Shown here: piece after piece, positions 8,311-16,953 of the stretch | Layout: each line of letters starts with the position of its first letter | How positions within the stretch are numbered: the stretch's first letter is position 1 | NCBI GenBank assembly: GCA_963722905.1 | Contig: CAVROT010000005.1 | Span: 310,001-374,000 of the forward strand | Direction of reading: 5' to 3' | Origin: CAVROT01 sp963722905 | GTDB lineage: Bacteria > Pseudomonadota > Alphaproteobacteria > Rhodobacterales > Rhodobacteraceae | DNA: 64,000 nucleotides | The notes under the pieces: model-generated | Database searches by the model: none | Seen by the model: the letters and a program-made list of their open reading frames with translations, nothing else | Told to the model about the DNA's origin: nothing | Position numbers and translations under genes: made by a program

Positions 8311-8871
8311 ATGATCCAGTTCTCACTCAGATGTGCCAGCGGGCACCGGTTCGACAGCTGGTTCGGTTCGTCCGCGGCGTTCGACGCGCTGGCCCGGGCC
8401 GGCCACCTCGGGTGCCCGGAATGCGGCGATGCCGACGTGACCAAGGCACCGATGGCACCCCGCCTGTCGACCGGAGGGGCCGCGCCGCAGCCGCCACCCT
8501 ACCCCGGCAGCCAGGGTCCGGGCGACGGAAGCGACCCCGTCGTCGCGTCCGGCCATCCTACCCCGGGCGCCCGGCCCGTCCCTGCGGAAGTGGACCGCCC
8601 GGACGGGCCGGGCACCACGCCCGCCCGGACATTGCCCCAGCGCAATGCCCAGCTGATGCGGCGGGCGGTCGCCTCGCTGCAACGCCGGCTCGAGGCGACG
8701 TCCGACGACGTCGGCCCCGCCTTCGCGCGGCAGGCCCGCGCCATGCATCTGGGCGACATGCCGGCCCGCGCCATCCGCGGCCGATCGACGCCCGAAGAGA
8801 CGCGGTCGCTGGCCGAGGACGGCGTGCCGTTCCTGCAGCTTCCCGTCCTGCCGCCGGACCGGCGCAACTAG
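8311..8871 (+). CDS. DUF1178 family protein
   Basis: 186-residue protein matching the DUF1178 pattern: MIQFSLRCASGHRFDSWFGS at the start, a two-Cys knuckle LGCPECGD (Cys pairs suggest a zinc-ribbon-like site), a low-complexity Pro/Gly linker about residues 55-105, and the C-terminal family block IRGRSTPEETRSLAEDGVPF. The function of the family is unknown. It follows the NUDIX gene by 57 bases. A degenerate copy of its C-terminal block lies just downstream at 8910-8954. Confidence 0.85.
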   Translation: MIQFSLRCASGHRFDSWFGSSAAFDALARAGHLGCPECGDADVTKAPMAPRLSTGGAAPQPPPYPGSQGPGDGSDPVVASGHPTPGARPVPAEVDRPDGPGTTPARTLPQRNAQLMRRAVASLQRRLEATSDDVGPAFARQARAMHLGDMPARAIRGRSTPEETRSLAEDGVPFLQLPVLPPDRRN

Positions 8872-8909
8872 GCAGCGTGCAACCTGGCAATCCGCCGCCC
8901 CGCAACACC

Positions 8910-8954
8910 CGCGGCCGATCCACTCCCGAGGAGACGCGGCCGCTGGCCAAGGAC
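8910..8954 (+). pseudogene. Degenerate partial copy of the DUF1178 3' end
   Basis: 45 bases here match 8776-8820 inside the DUF1178 gene at 40 of 45 positions (encoding RGRSTPEETRPLAKD against RGRSTPEETRSLAED). The segment lies between that gene and lysC with no start codon or ribosome site of its own. It looks like the remnant of a local tandem duplication. The rest of 8872-9103 shows nothing recognisable. Confidence 0.6.
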
Positions 8955-9103
8955 TGCATGCTTCTCATAGGGGTCCGGGCCGGACCGCCCGACCGCTGCA
9001 AACCCCGACCCGGCCGGACGGCTGCCGGGTGCGGCCCGGCGACACGGGATCGGTCGGATTTGCCCTTCCCCCCGGCGACGGCCCCGCCTATCACCCCCGC
9101 GCC

Positions 9104-10372
9104 ATGACCCTCCTCGTGATGAAGTTCGGCGGCACCTCGGTGGCCACGCCCGACCGGATCCGCCGGGCGGCCAAGCGCGTCGGGCGCGAGGTCGCCGCCG
9201 GGCACGACGTCATCGTCATCGTCAGTGCGATGGCCGGCAAGACGAACGAGCTGGTCGGCTGGGTGAACGACACCGGGCCATTCTACGACGCCCGCGAATA
9301 CGACGCCGTCACCAGCAGCGGCGAACAGGTGACGGCCGGGCTGATGGCGCTGACGCTGCAGGGCATGGACGTGCCCGCGCGCAGCTGGCAGGGCTGGCAG
9401 GTGCCGCTGCGCACCACCGCCGCCCACGGCGCCGCCCGCATCGTCGAGATCCCCACCGCCAACCTGAACGCCCGCTTTGCCGAGGGCATGCGCGTCGCCG
9501 TCGTCGCGGGTTTTCAGGGGGTCAGCCCCGAGGGCCGGGTGACGACGCTGGGGCGCGGCGGATCGGACACCACCGCCGTCGCCTTCGCCGCGGCGTTCGA
9601 CGCGGTGCGCTGCGACATCTACACCGACGTGGACGGCATCTACACCACCGACCCCCGCATCGTGCGCCGCGCCCGCAAGCTGGACCGGATCGCCTACGAG
9701 GAGATGCTGGAGCTGGCGTCGCTGGGGGCCAAGGTGCTGCAGACCCGCAGCGTCGAGCTGGCGATGCGCTACAAGGTGAGGCTGCGGGTGCTCAGCAGCT
9801 TCGAGGACGGCGGCGACGACGCCGGCACGCTGGTGTGCGGCGAGGAGGAAGTGATGGAAAGCAATGTGGTGGCCGGTGTCGCCTATTCGCGCGACGAGGC
9901 CAAGATGACGCTGATCTCTGTCGCGGACCGGCCCGGCATCGCCGCCGCGATCTTCGGACCGCTGTCCGAGGCCGGCGTCAACGTCGACATGATCGTGCAG
10001 AACATCTCGGAGGAGGGGCGCACGGACATGACCTTCTCCTGCCCGGTCGATCAGGTGCCCCTGGCGGAACGCGCCATGCAGGACGCCCGCAGCACCGGCG
10101 AGATCGACTTCACCGAGCTTGTCGCCGACGCGGACGTGGCCAAGGTCTCGATCGTCGGTATCGGAATGCGGTCGCATGCCGGCGTCGCGGCGACGATGTT
10201 CCGTTCGCTGCGCGACGAGGGCATCAACATCAAGGTCATCACCACGTCCGAGATCAAGATCTCGGTCCTGATCGACCGTCGCTACATGGAGCTGGCCGTG
10301 CAGGCGCTGCACGACGTCTTCGGCCTGGAGCGGTCCGGCTCCGCCCCGGAAGCCGTCACCGCCGCGACCTGA
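9104..10372 (+). CDS. lysC: Aspartate kinase
   Basis: 422-residue monofunctional aspartokinase that phosphorylates L-aspartate, the first step towards lysine, threonine, methionine and diaminopimelate. The N-terminal kinase domain begins MTLLVMKFGGTSVA with the KFGGTS nucleotide/aspartate-binding motif. It also has GFQGVSPEGRVTTLGRGGSD and the IYTDVDGIYTTDPR signature. Two C-terminal ACT domains follow (about residues 265-335 and 345-415), which in this family mediate Lys/Thr feedback inhibition. No clear Shine-Dalgarno is visible before the ATG. The next pathway enzyme, asd, is encoded at 55.5-56.5 kb. Confidence 0.97.
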   Translation: MTLLVMKFGGTSVATPDRIRRAAKRVGREVAAGHDVIVIVSAMAGKTNELVGWVNDTGPFYDAREYDAVTSSGEQVTAGLMALTLQGMDVPARSWQGWQVPLRTTAAHGAARIVEIPTANLNARFAEGMRVAVVAGFQGVSPEGRVTTLGRGGSDTTAVAFAAAFDAVRCDIYTDVDGIYTTDPRIVRRARKLDRIAYEEMLELASLGAKVLQTRSVELAMRYKVRLRVLSSFEDGGDDAGTLVCGEEEVMESNVVAGVAYSRDEAKMTLISVADRPGIAAAIFGPLSEAGVNVDMIVQNISEEGRTDMTFSCPVDQVPLAERAMQDARSTGEIDFTELVADADVAKVSIVGIGMRSHAGVAATMFRSLRDEGINIKVITTSEIKISVLIDRRYMELAVQALHDVFGLERSGSAPEAVTAAT

Positions 10373-10507
10373 GGCGCCCCGCGGCCGATGCCGCCGCCCC
10401 GCATCGGGCCGGGAAGGTGGCCAGATCGGGCGTTCCGCGTCGCTTCTGTCGGGTGCGGCGGGCCCGGATCGCGGGTAAGCGTACCGCGACCCCCGAGGAG
10501 CCTGCGC

Positions 10508-11896
10508 ATGGACGACGCCGCACCCATTTCGACCGCCCCCGGCTCTGGCGTCGGGGTCGGCTTCGACGACATCGCGCGGTTCGTCCTGACGCGCGGTGCG
10601 GACGACATGCCCGAAACATGCCTGAACATGGCGGCACTGCTCCTCCTCGACACGCTGGGGGTCGCCATCGCCGCGCAACCGATGGAGGCGGGCCGGATCG
10701 CGCGCGACACGGCCTGTGCCATCTACGGCGCCGGCACACCGCCCGAGACGGCCGCGCATCTCTTCGACGGGCGAACGACCAGCATTGCAGGGGCCGCCTT
10801 CGCCGCCGCGACGCAGATCGACAACCTCGACGGCCATGACGGCTACAACCCGACCAAGGGGCACATCGGCGTGGTGGCGGTGGCGGCGCTGGCCGCGCTG
10901 GCGCAGCGCCTGCCCGACCTCGGGGGGCGCGACGCCCTGGCCGCGATGATCGTCTGCTACGAGGTCGCGGGCCGTGCGGGCATCGCGCTGCACGCCACCG
11001 TCGCCGACTATCACACGTCGGGCGCCTGGAACGCGCTGGGCGTCGCGGCCATGGCGGCGCGCCTGCGGGGCCTGCCGCCGGAGGTCCTGCGCCATGCATT
11101 CGGCATCGCCGAGTATCACGGCCCCCGCAGCCAGATGATGCGCGAGATCGCAAACCCCACCATGCTGCACGACGGGTCGGGACAGGGGGCACTGGTCGGC
11201 GTCACGGCCGCGGTCATGGCGGCGATGGGCTTTACCGGGGCGCCCGCGATTACGCTGGAAGCGCCGGACGCTTCGCCCCACTGGGCGGATCTGGGCCGCT
11301 TCTGGCAGATCGAGCACCAGTACATAAAGCCCTATCCGATCTGCCGCTGGGCCCACGCCGCCATCGACGCCGCGCGCGAGATCTGCGCCGCGCACGACCT
11401 GACCGCAGACGACGTCGCCGCGGTCGAGATCGCCAGTTTCCGCTATGCCACGCAGCTCTTCCCCGGCATGCCCGACACCACGTCGCAGGCGCAGTACTCC
11501 CTGCCCTTCGCAGTCGCCACGATGATCGCCCACCAGCGGATCGACCCCGGGCACATCGCCGGCGAAGGGCTGCGCGACCCGCGCGTCGCACGTCTGGTCG
11601 CGGCCACGTCCCTGCGCGAAGAGGCTCGACACGAGGCCCGCTATCCCGGCGGCCGCTGGGCCGACGTCACGCTGGTGACGTCCGATGGCCGGCGCCTCGC
11701 CTCGGGCGACGTGCACGCGCGCGGCGGACCGGAACGTCCCTTCGACGCGGCGGACATCGTGGCCAAGTTCGAGGCCTACGCGACGCCCGTGCTGGGCCCG
11801 GAGAGGACTGCCGCGATCCGCGACGCCGCGCTCGGGCTGACGGGACGGGATCGCCCCTTCGCCGACCTGATGGGCCACCTCACCGCCCCGCCCTGA
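10508..11896 (+). CDS. MmgE/PrpD family protein
   Basis: 462-residue member of the MmgE/PrpD family (2-methylcitrate dehydratase, cis-aconitate decarboxylase and relatives). The substrate-binding region GHDGYNPTKGHIGV near residue 115 and WKxIEHQYIKPYPICRWAH-like block (here WQIEHQYIKPYPICRWAHAA near 275) match the family. The neighbour downstream is a BKACE enzyme rather than prpBC, so a role in the methylcitrate cycle is not supported by context. GAGGAG precedes ATG 10508 closely. Substrate unknown. Confidence 0.88.
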   Translation: MDDAAPISTAPGSGVGVGFDDIARFVLTRGADDMPETCLNMAALLLLDTLGVAIAAQPMEAGRIARDTACAIYGAGTPPETAAHLFDGRTTSIAGAAFAAATQIDNLDGHDGYNPTKGHIGVVAVAALAALAQRLPDLGGRDALAAMIVCYEVAGRAGIALHATVADYHTSGAWNALGVAAMAARLRGLPPEVLRHAFGIAEYHGPRSQMMREIANPTMLHDGSGQGALVGVTAAVMAAMGFTGAPAITLEAPDASPHWADLGRFWQIEHQYIKPYPICRWAHAAIDAAREICAAHDLTADDVAAVEIASFRYATQLFPGMPDTTSQAQYSLPFAVATMIAHQRIDPGHIAGEGLRDPRVARLVAATSLREEARHEARYPGGRWADVTLVTSDGRRLASGDVHARGGPERPFDAADIVAKFEAYATPVLGPERTAAIRDAALGLTGRDRPFADLMGHLTAPP

Positions 11897-11994
11897 GATC
11901 GGTACCGGTCTGCCCCGCCCCCGCGCGGACAACGAGGCGGGGCAGACACGAGGCGCCGCGCTTTACATGCCGGCCCACACGCAAAGGATGCCCC

Positions 11995-12924
11995 ATGACA
12001 AGGCCCGTCATCGTCACCTGCGCCCCGACCGGGGGAATCCACACGCCGACCATGTCGCCGCACCTGCCGATCACCCCCGACCAGATCGCCCGTGCCTCCA
12101 TCGAGGCCGCCGAGGCCGGGGCGGCGGTCATCCACCTCCACGCCCGCGACCCCGAGACGGGCCGCCCCGATCCCGATCCTGCCCGCTTCATGGAATTCCT
12201 GCCGCGGATCAAGCAGTCGACGGGCGCGGTGCTGAATGTGTCGACCGGCGGTGGCCTCGGGATGAGTCGGGAAGAGAGGCTGCGTGCCGCCCTCACCGCC
12301 TCGCCGGAGATGGCGTCGTTGAACATGGGAAGCATGAACTTCGGCATCTTCCCGATGGCCGCCCGCCATTCCGAATGGAAGCACGGCTGGGAGCCCGAGT
12401 TCCTCGAGATGACGCGGGACTTCATCTTCCGCAACACCTTCGCTGACCTGGAGTTCGCTCTGAAGGAACTGGGTCAGGGCCACGGCACCAAGTTCGAGTT
12501 CGAGTGCTACGACCTCGGCCACCTCTACAACCTCGCCTGGGTGGTGGACCAGGGATGGGTCGAGCCGCCCTTCTTCATCCAGATGGTCTTCGGCATCCTC
12601 GGCGGCATGGGGGCCGAGATCGACAACATGGTGCACCTGCACCGTGTCGCGCAGCGACTTTTCGGGGACCGGTTCGAATGGTCGGTGCTGGCGGCGGGCC
12701 GCAACCAGATGCCCTTCGCCACGCAGTCTGCGCTGCTCGGCGGCAACCTGCGGGTCGGACTGGAGGACAGCCTCTGGATCGCCAAGGGCGAGCTGGCGAC
12801 GTCGAACGCGCAACAGGTGACCAGGATACGCGGTATCGTCGAGGGGCTGGGCCTCACGCTGGCCACGCCCGACGAGGCGCGCGCGCGGCTAAGGCTGAAG
12901 GGCGGCGACAGGACGGCGTTCTGA
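11995..12924 (+). CDS. Beta-keto acid cleavage enzyme (BKACE, DUF849 family)
   Basis: 309-residue TIM-barrel enzyme of the 3-keto-5-aminohexanoate cleavage (Kce/BKACE) family. These condense a beta-keto acid with acetyl-CoA to give acetoacetate and a new acyl-CoA. The Zn-binding HLHARDP motif (residues about 47-53), VLNVSTGGG, FEFECYDLGHL and the AGRNQ segment are all present. The true substrate varies widely in this family and cannot be assigned. It lies 98 bases after the MmgE/PrpD gene on the same strand, so the two may form a small acid-catabolic unit. Confidence 0.9.
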   Translation: MTRPVIVTCAPTGGIHTPTMSPHLPITPDQIARASIEAAEAGAAVIHLHARDPETGRPDPDPARFMEFLPRIKQSTGAVLNVSTGGGLGMSREERLRAALTASPEMASLNMGSMNFGIFPMAARHSEWKHGWEPEFLEMTRDFIFRNTFADLEFALKELGQGHGTKFEFECYDLGHLYNLAWVVDQGWVEPPFFIQMVFGILGGMGAEIDNMVHLHRVAQRLFGDRFEWSVLAAGRNQMPFATQSALLGGNLRVGLEDSLWIAKGELATSNAQQVTRIRGIVEGLGLTLATPDEARARLRLKGGDRTAF

Positions 12925-13099
12925 GGACCGGCCTGGATTGGCGACGGATATGGGACGGCGGCGGCACCGTCGCGGGCCAAGGTCCGCAAGGAGGCCCGAG
13001 CCATGGCGCTGCCGGATCGGAGCCGGTTCCCTCGCCGAGGGCCCCGAGGCAGGACCGTGGAAAACGGCCGCGTCGATCCGTCATCGCCTGAGGCATCGG

Positions 13100-13117
13100 G
13101 TCGGCGGTCCCGCCGAC
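13100..13117. terminator. Short GC hairpin between convergent genes
   Basis: GTCGGCG-GTCC-CGCCGAC forms a 7-bp stem in the 241-base gap between the convergent BKACE gene and argF. There is no T-run. Nothing else is seen in this gap. Confidence 0.3.
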
Positions 13118-13165
13118 GCGGCGGGCGGTCAACGGTGACGAAGCCAGACCCCCGACCTTCGCGGC

Positions 13166-14071
13166 TCAGAGATCCAGGCAGTGGCGCAATATGGCCTTCT
13201 GGGCGTGCAACCGGTTCTCGGCCTCGTCCCAGACGACCGATTGCGGGCCGTCCATGACCTCGGACGTGACCTCGTCGTCGCGGTGGGCGGGCAGACAGTG
13301 CATGAAGAGAGCGTCAGGGGACGCGAGCCGCATCAGCGGCGCGTTCACCTGATAGCCGCGCAACTGGTTGTGGCGCCGTTCGCGGGCGGACTGGGGATCG
13401 TGCATCGACACCCACGTATCGGCCACGACCAGATCGGCGCCGGCGACCGCCCGCTCCGGATCGCGCTGGGTGACGAAGAGCCCGGAGAGCGCCGGATCGG
13501 GGTCCAGCGGCGGCGGCCCGCTGAACGTGAGATCGAAGCCGAACCCCCTGGCGGCGTGCGCGAAGCTGGCGAAGACGTTGTTGCCGTCGCCCAGCCACGT
13601 GACCTTGCGGCCGGCGATCGGGCCGCGATGCTCTTCGAACGTCATGACGTCGGCCATGATCTGGCAGGGGTGGGTGCGGTTGGTCAGGCCGTTGATGACG
13701 GGGACGCTGGCGTGCTCGGCCATCTCCAGCAGTGTCGCCTCCTCGAAGGTGCGGATCATGATGGCGTCGACGTAGCGAGACAGCACGCGGGCCGTGTCGG
13801 CGATGGTCTCGCCATGGCCCAGCTGCATGTCGGCGCCCGACAGGACCATCGTCTCGCCGCCCATCTGCCGCACGCCGACGTCGAAGCTGATCCGTGTGCG
13901 GGTCGACGGTTTCTCGAAGATGAGCGCGACGATCCGGCCCGCCAGCGGGGTCTCGTCGTCGGGCGTGCCGCGCGGACGGTCTGCGCGCGCGTCCTTCATC
14001 GTGCGGGCGTGGTCGATCATGTGCCGAAGGTGCGCGGGGTCGGTGACGTCGATGTCGAGGAAATGCGGCAT
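13166..14071 (-). CDS. argF: Ornithine carbamoyltransferase
   Basis: 301-residue anabolic OTCase that converts ornithine and carbamoyl phosphate to citrulline. The carbamoyl-phosphate motif FEKPSTRTRISF is near residue 57, and HPCQ, WLGDGNNV and the ornithine loop HCLPAHR are present. MPHFLDIDV at 14071 is the usual N-terminus; an upstream ATG at 14107 would add an unconserved 12-residue leader. It is the last gene of argD-GNAT-argF, 60 bases after the acetyltransferase gene. Confidence 0.97.
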   Translation of the reverse strand: MPHFLDIDVTDPAHLRHMIDHARTMKDARADRPRGTPDDETPLAGRIVALIFEKPSTRTRISFDVGVRQMGGETMVLSGADMQLGHGETIADTARVLSRYVDAIMIRTFEEATLLEMAEHASVPVINGLTNRTHPCQIMADVMTFEEHRGPIAGRKVTWLGDGNNVFASFAHAARGFGFDLTFSGPPPLDPDPALSGLFVTQRDPERAVAGADLVVADTWVSMHDPQSARERRHNQLRGYQVNAPLMRLASPDALFMHCLPAHRDDEVTSEVMDGPQSVVWDEAENRLHAQKAILRHCLDL

Positions 14072-14131
14072 TTGGCGTCCCTGGTGGCGGGCACCCGGTG
14101 GCTTCACGCCCCCGGACCCCCGTGGAGTATT

Positions 14132-14704
14132 TCAGACAGGATGATGTCGGGGTGGGCCGTAGCCCGAGAATGGCAAGGCCATGACGATGGCAGGGTCCTC
14201 GGGATCGTCGTGGTGCGCGATCGCGATGAATCCGGCGCGCGCGTAGGCCGAGACGGCAGGCAGGTTGCCGGGATGCGGGTCGAGCAACAGGCCTGCGGCG
14301 CCGCGGTCCTTCGCATGGGCCGCGAAGGCCCGCAGCATCGGGGCGGCGAGGCCGCGTCCGATATGGGAGGGCGGCCCGATCAGCAGGTCGACGGCACGGT
14401 AACCGGCGGGCGAGGCCCTGTAATACGGCTCCCGCGCGCCGCGCGGGTCGCCGTCCTGGATATAGGCGAAGGGTGTGCCGTCGGCGGTGGCGATCCACAT
14501 GTCGAACCCCGAGCCGCCGGGCGACCGGGGCGGAAGATCGGCGCGGATCGCCGCGATCTCGTCGTCGGGCGGGCCCCACCAGCGGCGGACGTGCGGCTGC
14601 GACAGCCAGTCCCGCAGCATCGGGAGGTCGCCCTCCCCGACCGGCCCGAACGCGATATGGACCGACAGCGGCGCGGCAGCGCTCACGCCGTCCTCAGGCG
14701 GCAT
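14132..14704 (-). CDS. GNAT-family N-acetyltransferase (AAC(6')-like)
   Basis: 190-residue GCN5-related acetyltransferase that transfers acetyl from acetyl-CoA. The layout is that of the AAC(6')-Ib/IucB type: WLSQPHVRRWWGPPDDEI near residue 30, a central strand with YYRASPAGYRAVDLLIG, and the acetyl-CoA P-loop region SHIGRGLAAPMLRAF. The ATG at 14704 lies inside the 3' end of argD (11-base overlap), so it is translationally coupled to argD and co-transcribed with argF. Its substrate is unknown. Homology alone does not show aminoglycoside resistance; a role with an arginine-pathway amine is equally possible. Confidence 0.82.
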   Translation of the reverse strand: MPPEDGVSAAAPLSVHIAFGPVGEGDLPMLRDWLSQPHVRRWWGPPDDEIAAIRADLPPRSPGGSGFDMWIATADGTPFAYIQDGDPRGAREPYYRASPAGYRAVDLLIGPPSHIGRGLAAPMLRAFAAHAKDRGAAGLLLDPHPGNLPAVSAYARAGFIAIAHHDDPEDPAIVMALPFSGYGPPRHHPV

Positions 14705-15875
14705 CGACGGCGAGCCCGCTGGCGGCGGCGTCCAGCCGCGCCAGCGCCTCGGAGAGATCCGCGTCGCCGATGTTGAGCGGCGGCAGCAGGCGCAGCACGT
14801 CGTCCGCGGCAGGAACGGCAATGACGCGGGCGGCGTAGCCCGCGGCGACGACCTGTGCCACCGGCACCCGGCATTCGAGCCCCAGCATGAGGCCCGACCC
14901 GCGCACGTGGTCGAAGACGCGCGGGTGGGCGGCGACCAGCCCCTCCAGACCTTGCCGCAGGGCCGATGCCTTGCGCCGCACCTCCGACAGGAAGGCGTCG
15001 TCCGACACGATCTCCATCACCCGGCAGCCGACGGCGCAGGCCAGCGGATTGCCCCCGTAGGTCGATCCGTGGGTGCCGACGCCCATGCCGGCGGCGGCAT
15101 GTTCGGTGGCCAGGACCGCACCCAGGGGAAAGCCGCCGCCGATCCCCTTGGCGACCATCATGATGTCGGGCGCGATGCCGGCCCATTCGTGGGCGAAGAG
15201 GCGCCCCGTCCGGCCCATGCCGCATTGCACCTCGTCGAGGATCAGCAGGATGCCCGCAGCGTCGCACATCTCGCGCAGGCCCTTCAGGCACTGGTCGGGC
15301 ATCTGGCGGATGCCGCCCTCGCCCTGGATCGGCTCGACCAGGACGGCGGCGGTGGTGTCGCCGATGGCTGCCTTCAGCGCGTCGTGGTCGCCCCAGGGCA
15401 GGTGGACGAAGCCGGGCAGCAGCGGGCCGAACCCGTGCACCATCTTGGCCGATCCTGCCGCGGCGATCCCTGCAGAGGACCGTCCGTGAAAACTGCCTTC
15501 GAAGGTCAGGATGTCCGCGCGTTCGGGTGCGCCGCGGTCGAACCAGTGCTTGCGCGCCATCTTGATCGCCAGTTCGCACGCCTCGGTGCCCGAATTGGTA
15601 AAGAACACCGTATCGGCGAAGGTGGCTTCGGTCAGCAGGTCGGCCAGCCGCTGCTGCGCGGGAATGCGGTAGAGGTTCGACACGTGCCAGAGCGACTGCG
15701 CCTGCTGGGTCAGGGCTGCGACCAGGTCGGGATTGGCATGGCCCAGGGCGTTGACCGCGATGCCTGCGCCCATGTCGAGGTAATCCTCGCCCTCGGCGGT
15801 GGTCAGCCACGCGCCCCGCCCGCTGACGAACTCAAGCGGCGCCCGGTTGTAGGTGGGCAGAATTGTCGGGATCAT
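14694..15875 (-). CDS. argD: Acetylornithine / succinyldiaminopimelate aminotransferase
   Basis: 393-residue class-III PLP aminotransferase. It makes N-acetylornithine for arginine synthesis and often also serves the lysine/DAP pathway. The start MIPTILPTYNRAPLEFVSG is typical. FFTNSGTEACE (about 91-101), LILDEVQCGMGRTG (about 211-224) and the PLP lysine Lys243 in VAKGIGGGFPLG are present. ATG 15875 has AGGAG eight bases upstream. It is the first gene of argD-GNAT-argF, behind a promoter at 15989-16017. Confidence 0.96.
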   Translation of the reverse strand: MIPTILPTYNRAPLEFVSGRGAWLTTAEGEDYLDMGAGIAVNALGHANPDLVAALTQQAQSLWHVSNLYRIPAQQRLADLLTEATFADTVFFTNSGTEACELAIKMARKHWFDRGAPERADILTFEGSFHGRSSAGIAAAGSAKMVHGFGPLLPGFVHLPWGDHDALKAAIGDTTAAVLVEPIQGEGGIRQMPDQCLKGLREMCDAAGILLILDEVQCGMGRTGRLFAHEWAGIAPDIMMVAKGIGGGFPLGAVLATEHAAAGMGVGTHGSTYGGNPLACAVGCRVMEIVSDDAFLSEVRRKASALRQGLEGLVAAHPRVFDHVRGSGLMLGLECRVPVAQVVAAGYAARVIAVPAADDVLRLLPPLNIGDADLSEALARLDAAASGLAVDAA

Positions 15876-16273
15876 TTCGGGGCTCCTGCAGGCGGTACGG
15901 ATGTTCGGGAATGGGGGGGTCGACACGGCAGAGTGTGACCGGCGCGGGAGAGGCGGCGGTTCAGCGTCGGCGCAGGCGTGTCGATCGATCCATAATGAAA
16001 GGTTATCGCCGTGGCAAGGACGTGTCCATGGGTTTGGCGGGCCCGACACGTCGTTGCACCCGGCCCGGGCGTGCGGGCCGCAAGTTGGCCGGAGCCGGCG
16101 TCCTTGCCCGGATCCGCCGCGCCGAAGCGATACCGGGGCAACCGTCGGTGGGCCGCCGGGACGGACGCCGCGACGGGGGCCGGCGACGCCCGCCAACCTT
16201 GCGACCGGCGGCCGTTTGTGGTCTATGGCGCCGGTGGCGGCCCGGGGGGTCGGTCCGGACGGGAGGTAACCGC
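15876..16273. other. Intergenic region between divergent argD and gcrA
   Basis: 398 bases without a supported gene. It holds the argD promoter (15989-16017) and, next to gcrA, a strong ribosome site (GGGAGG at 16261-16266). No GANTC methylation site was seen by eye, although such sites often accompany GcrA-regulated promoters. The rest shows no clear signal. Confidence 0.6.
15989..16017 (-). promoter_or_regulatory. Sigma-70-like promoter of the argD operon
   Basis: Minus strand: TTGCCA (16017-16012), a 17-base spacer, then TATGGA (15994-15989). This predicts a leader of roughly 105 bases before argD. The matching elements and spacing are good and lie in a locally AT-richer patch. Confidence 0.5.
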
Positions 16274-16831
16274 ATGTCATGGACGGACGAACGCGTGGCG
16301 ACCCTTCGGCGGATGTGGTCGGAGGGCCAGTCCGCCAGCCAGATCGCCAAGGAGCTGGGCGGCGTGACCCGGAACGCCGTCATCGGCAAGGTGCATCGGC
16401 TTGGGCTCAGCAACCGGGCCGGACAGGCGGGCGAACTGCCGGCCGATGAGGTCGCGACCCCGACCGAGCCAGTGGCCACCGCCGAACCGGCGCCCGCCGC
16501 GCCCGAGCCCCAGGCTCCGCCGCCTGTCGTCCCCGCCATTTCGCCGGCGCGGCGCGCCATCATCCCCGCGGGTCAGCCCCTGCCGCCTCAGCCTTCGGCC
16601 AACGAGATCAGCCCCGAGGCGCTGGCCTCGGTGCGGGAGGTCGAAAAGACGGCCAGGAAGATCAGCCTGATGGAATTGACCGAACGGACCTGCAAATGGC
16701 CCATCGGCGATCCCGCGACCGAGGAGTTCTGGTTTTGCGGCCTCGGGGTGCAGGCGGGAAAACCTTATTGCGAGGCCCATGTCGGGGTTGCGTTCCAGCC
16801 CATGAGCGCCCGACGGGATCGGCGCCGGTAG
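16274..16831 (+). CDS. gcrA: GcrA cell-cycle regulator
   Basis: 185-residue GcrA. In alphaproteobacteria it binds sigma-70 holoenzyme and activates promoters near CcrM-methylated GANTC sites. The N-terminal DNA-binding part SWTDERVATLRRMWSEGQSA is followed by SQIAKELGG and GKVHRLGLSNR. A long Pro/Ala-rich linker covers about residues 60-120. The C-terminal zinc-like motif CKWPIGDP, then FCGLGVQAGKPYCEAHVGVAF, binds the sigma factor. GGGAGG sits seven bases before ATG 16274. It is a good taxonomic marker for this class. Confidence 0.95.
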   Translation: MSWTDERVATLRRMWSEGQSASQIAKELGGVTRNAVIGKVHRLGLSNRAGQAGELPADEVATPTEPVATAEPAPAAPEPQAPPPVVPAISPARRAIIPAGQPLPPQPSANEISPEALASVREVEKTARKISLMELTERTCKWPIGDPATEEFWFCGLGVQAGKPYCEAHVGVAFQPMSARRDRRR

Positions 16832-16953
16832 GTCTGGAACGGCGTCGGCTCCGACTTACAACGCCGCTACCGACGGCCGAGGGGCACAAACGACGCTGCC
16901 CGTTCCGTCATCCGTTCGTCCCCCGTCCCCCGTCCAGGCGAAATACACGGACG

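Noticed and set aside
8558..11932. A 1124-codon frame on the minus strand across lysC and the MmgE/PrpD gene
   Set aside because: It crosses two well-identified plus-strand genes and has no family features.
14132..14704. Calling the GNAT gene an aminoglycoside resistance gene
   Set aside because: Only fold-level similarity is seen, and coupling to argD/argF argues for a metabolic substrate.
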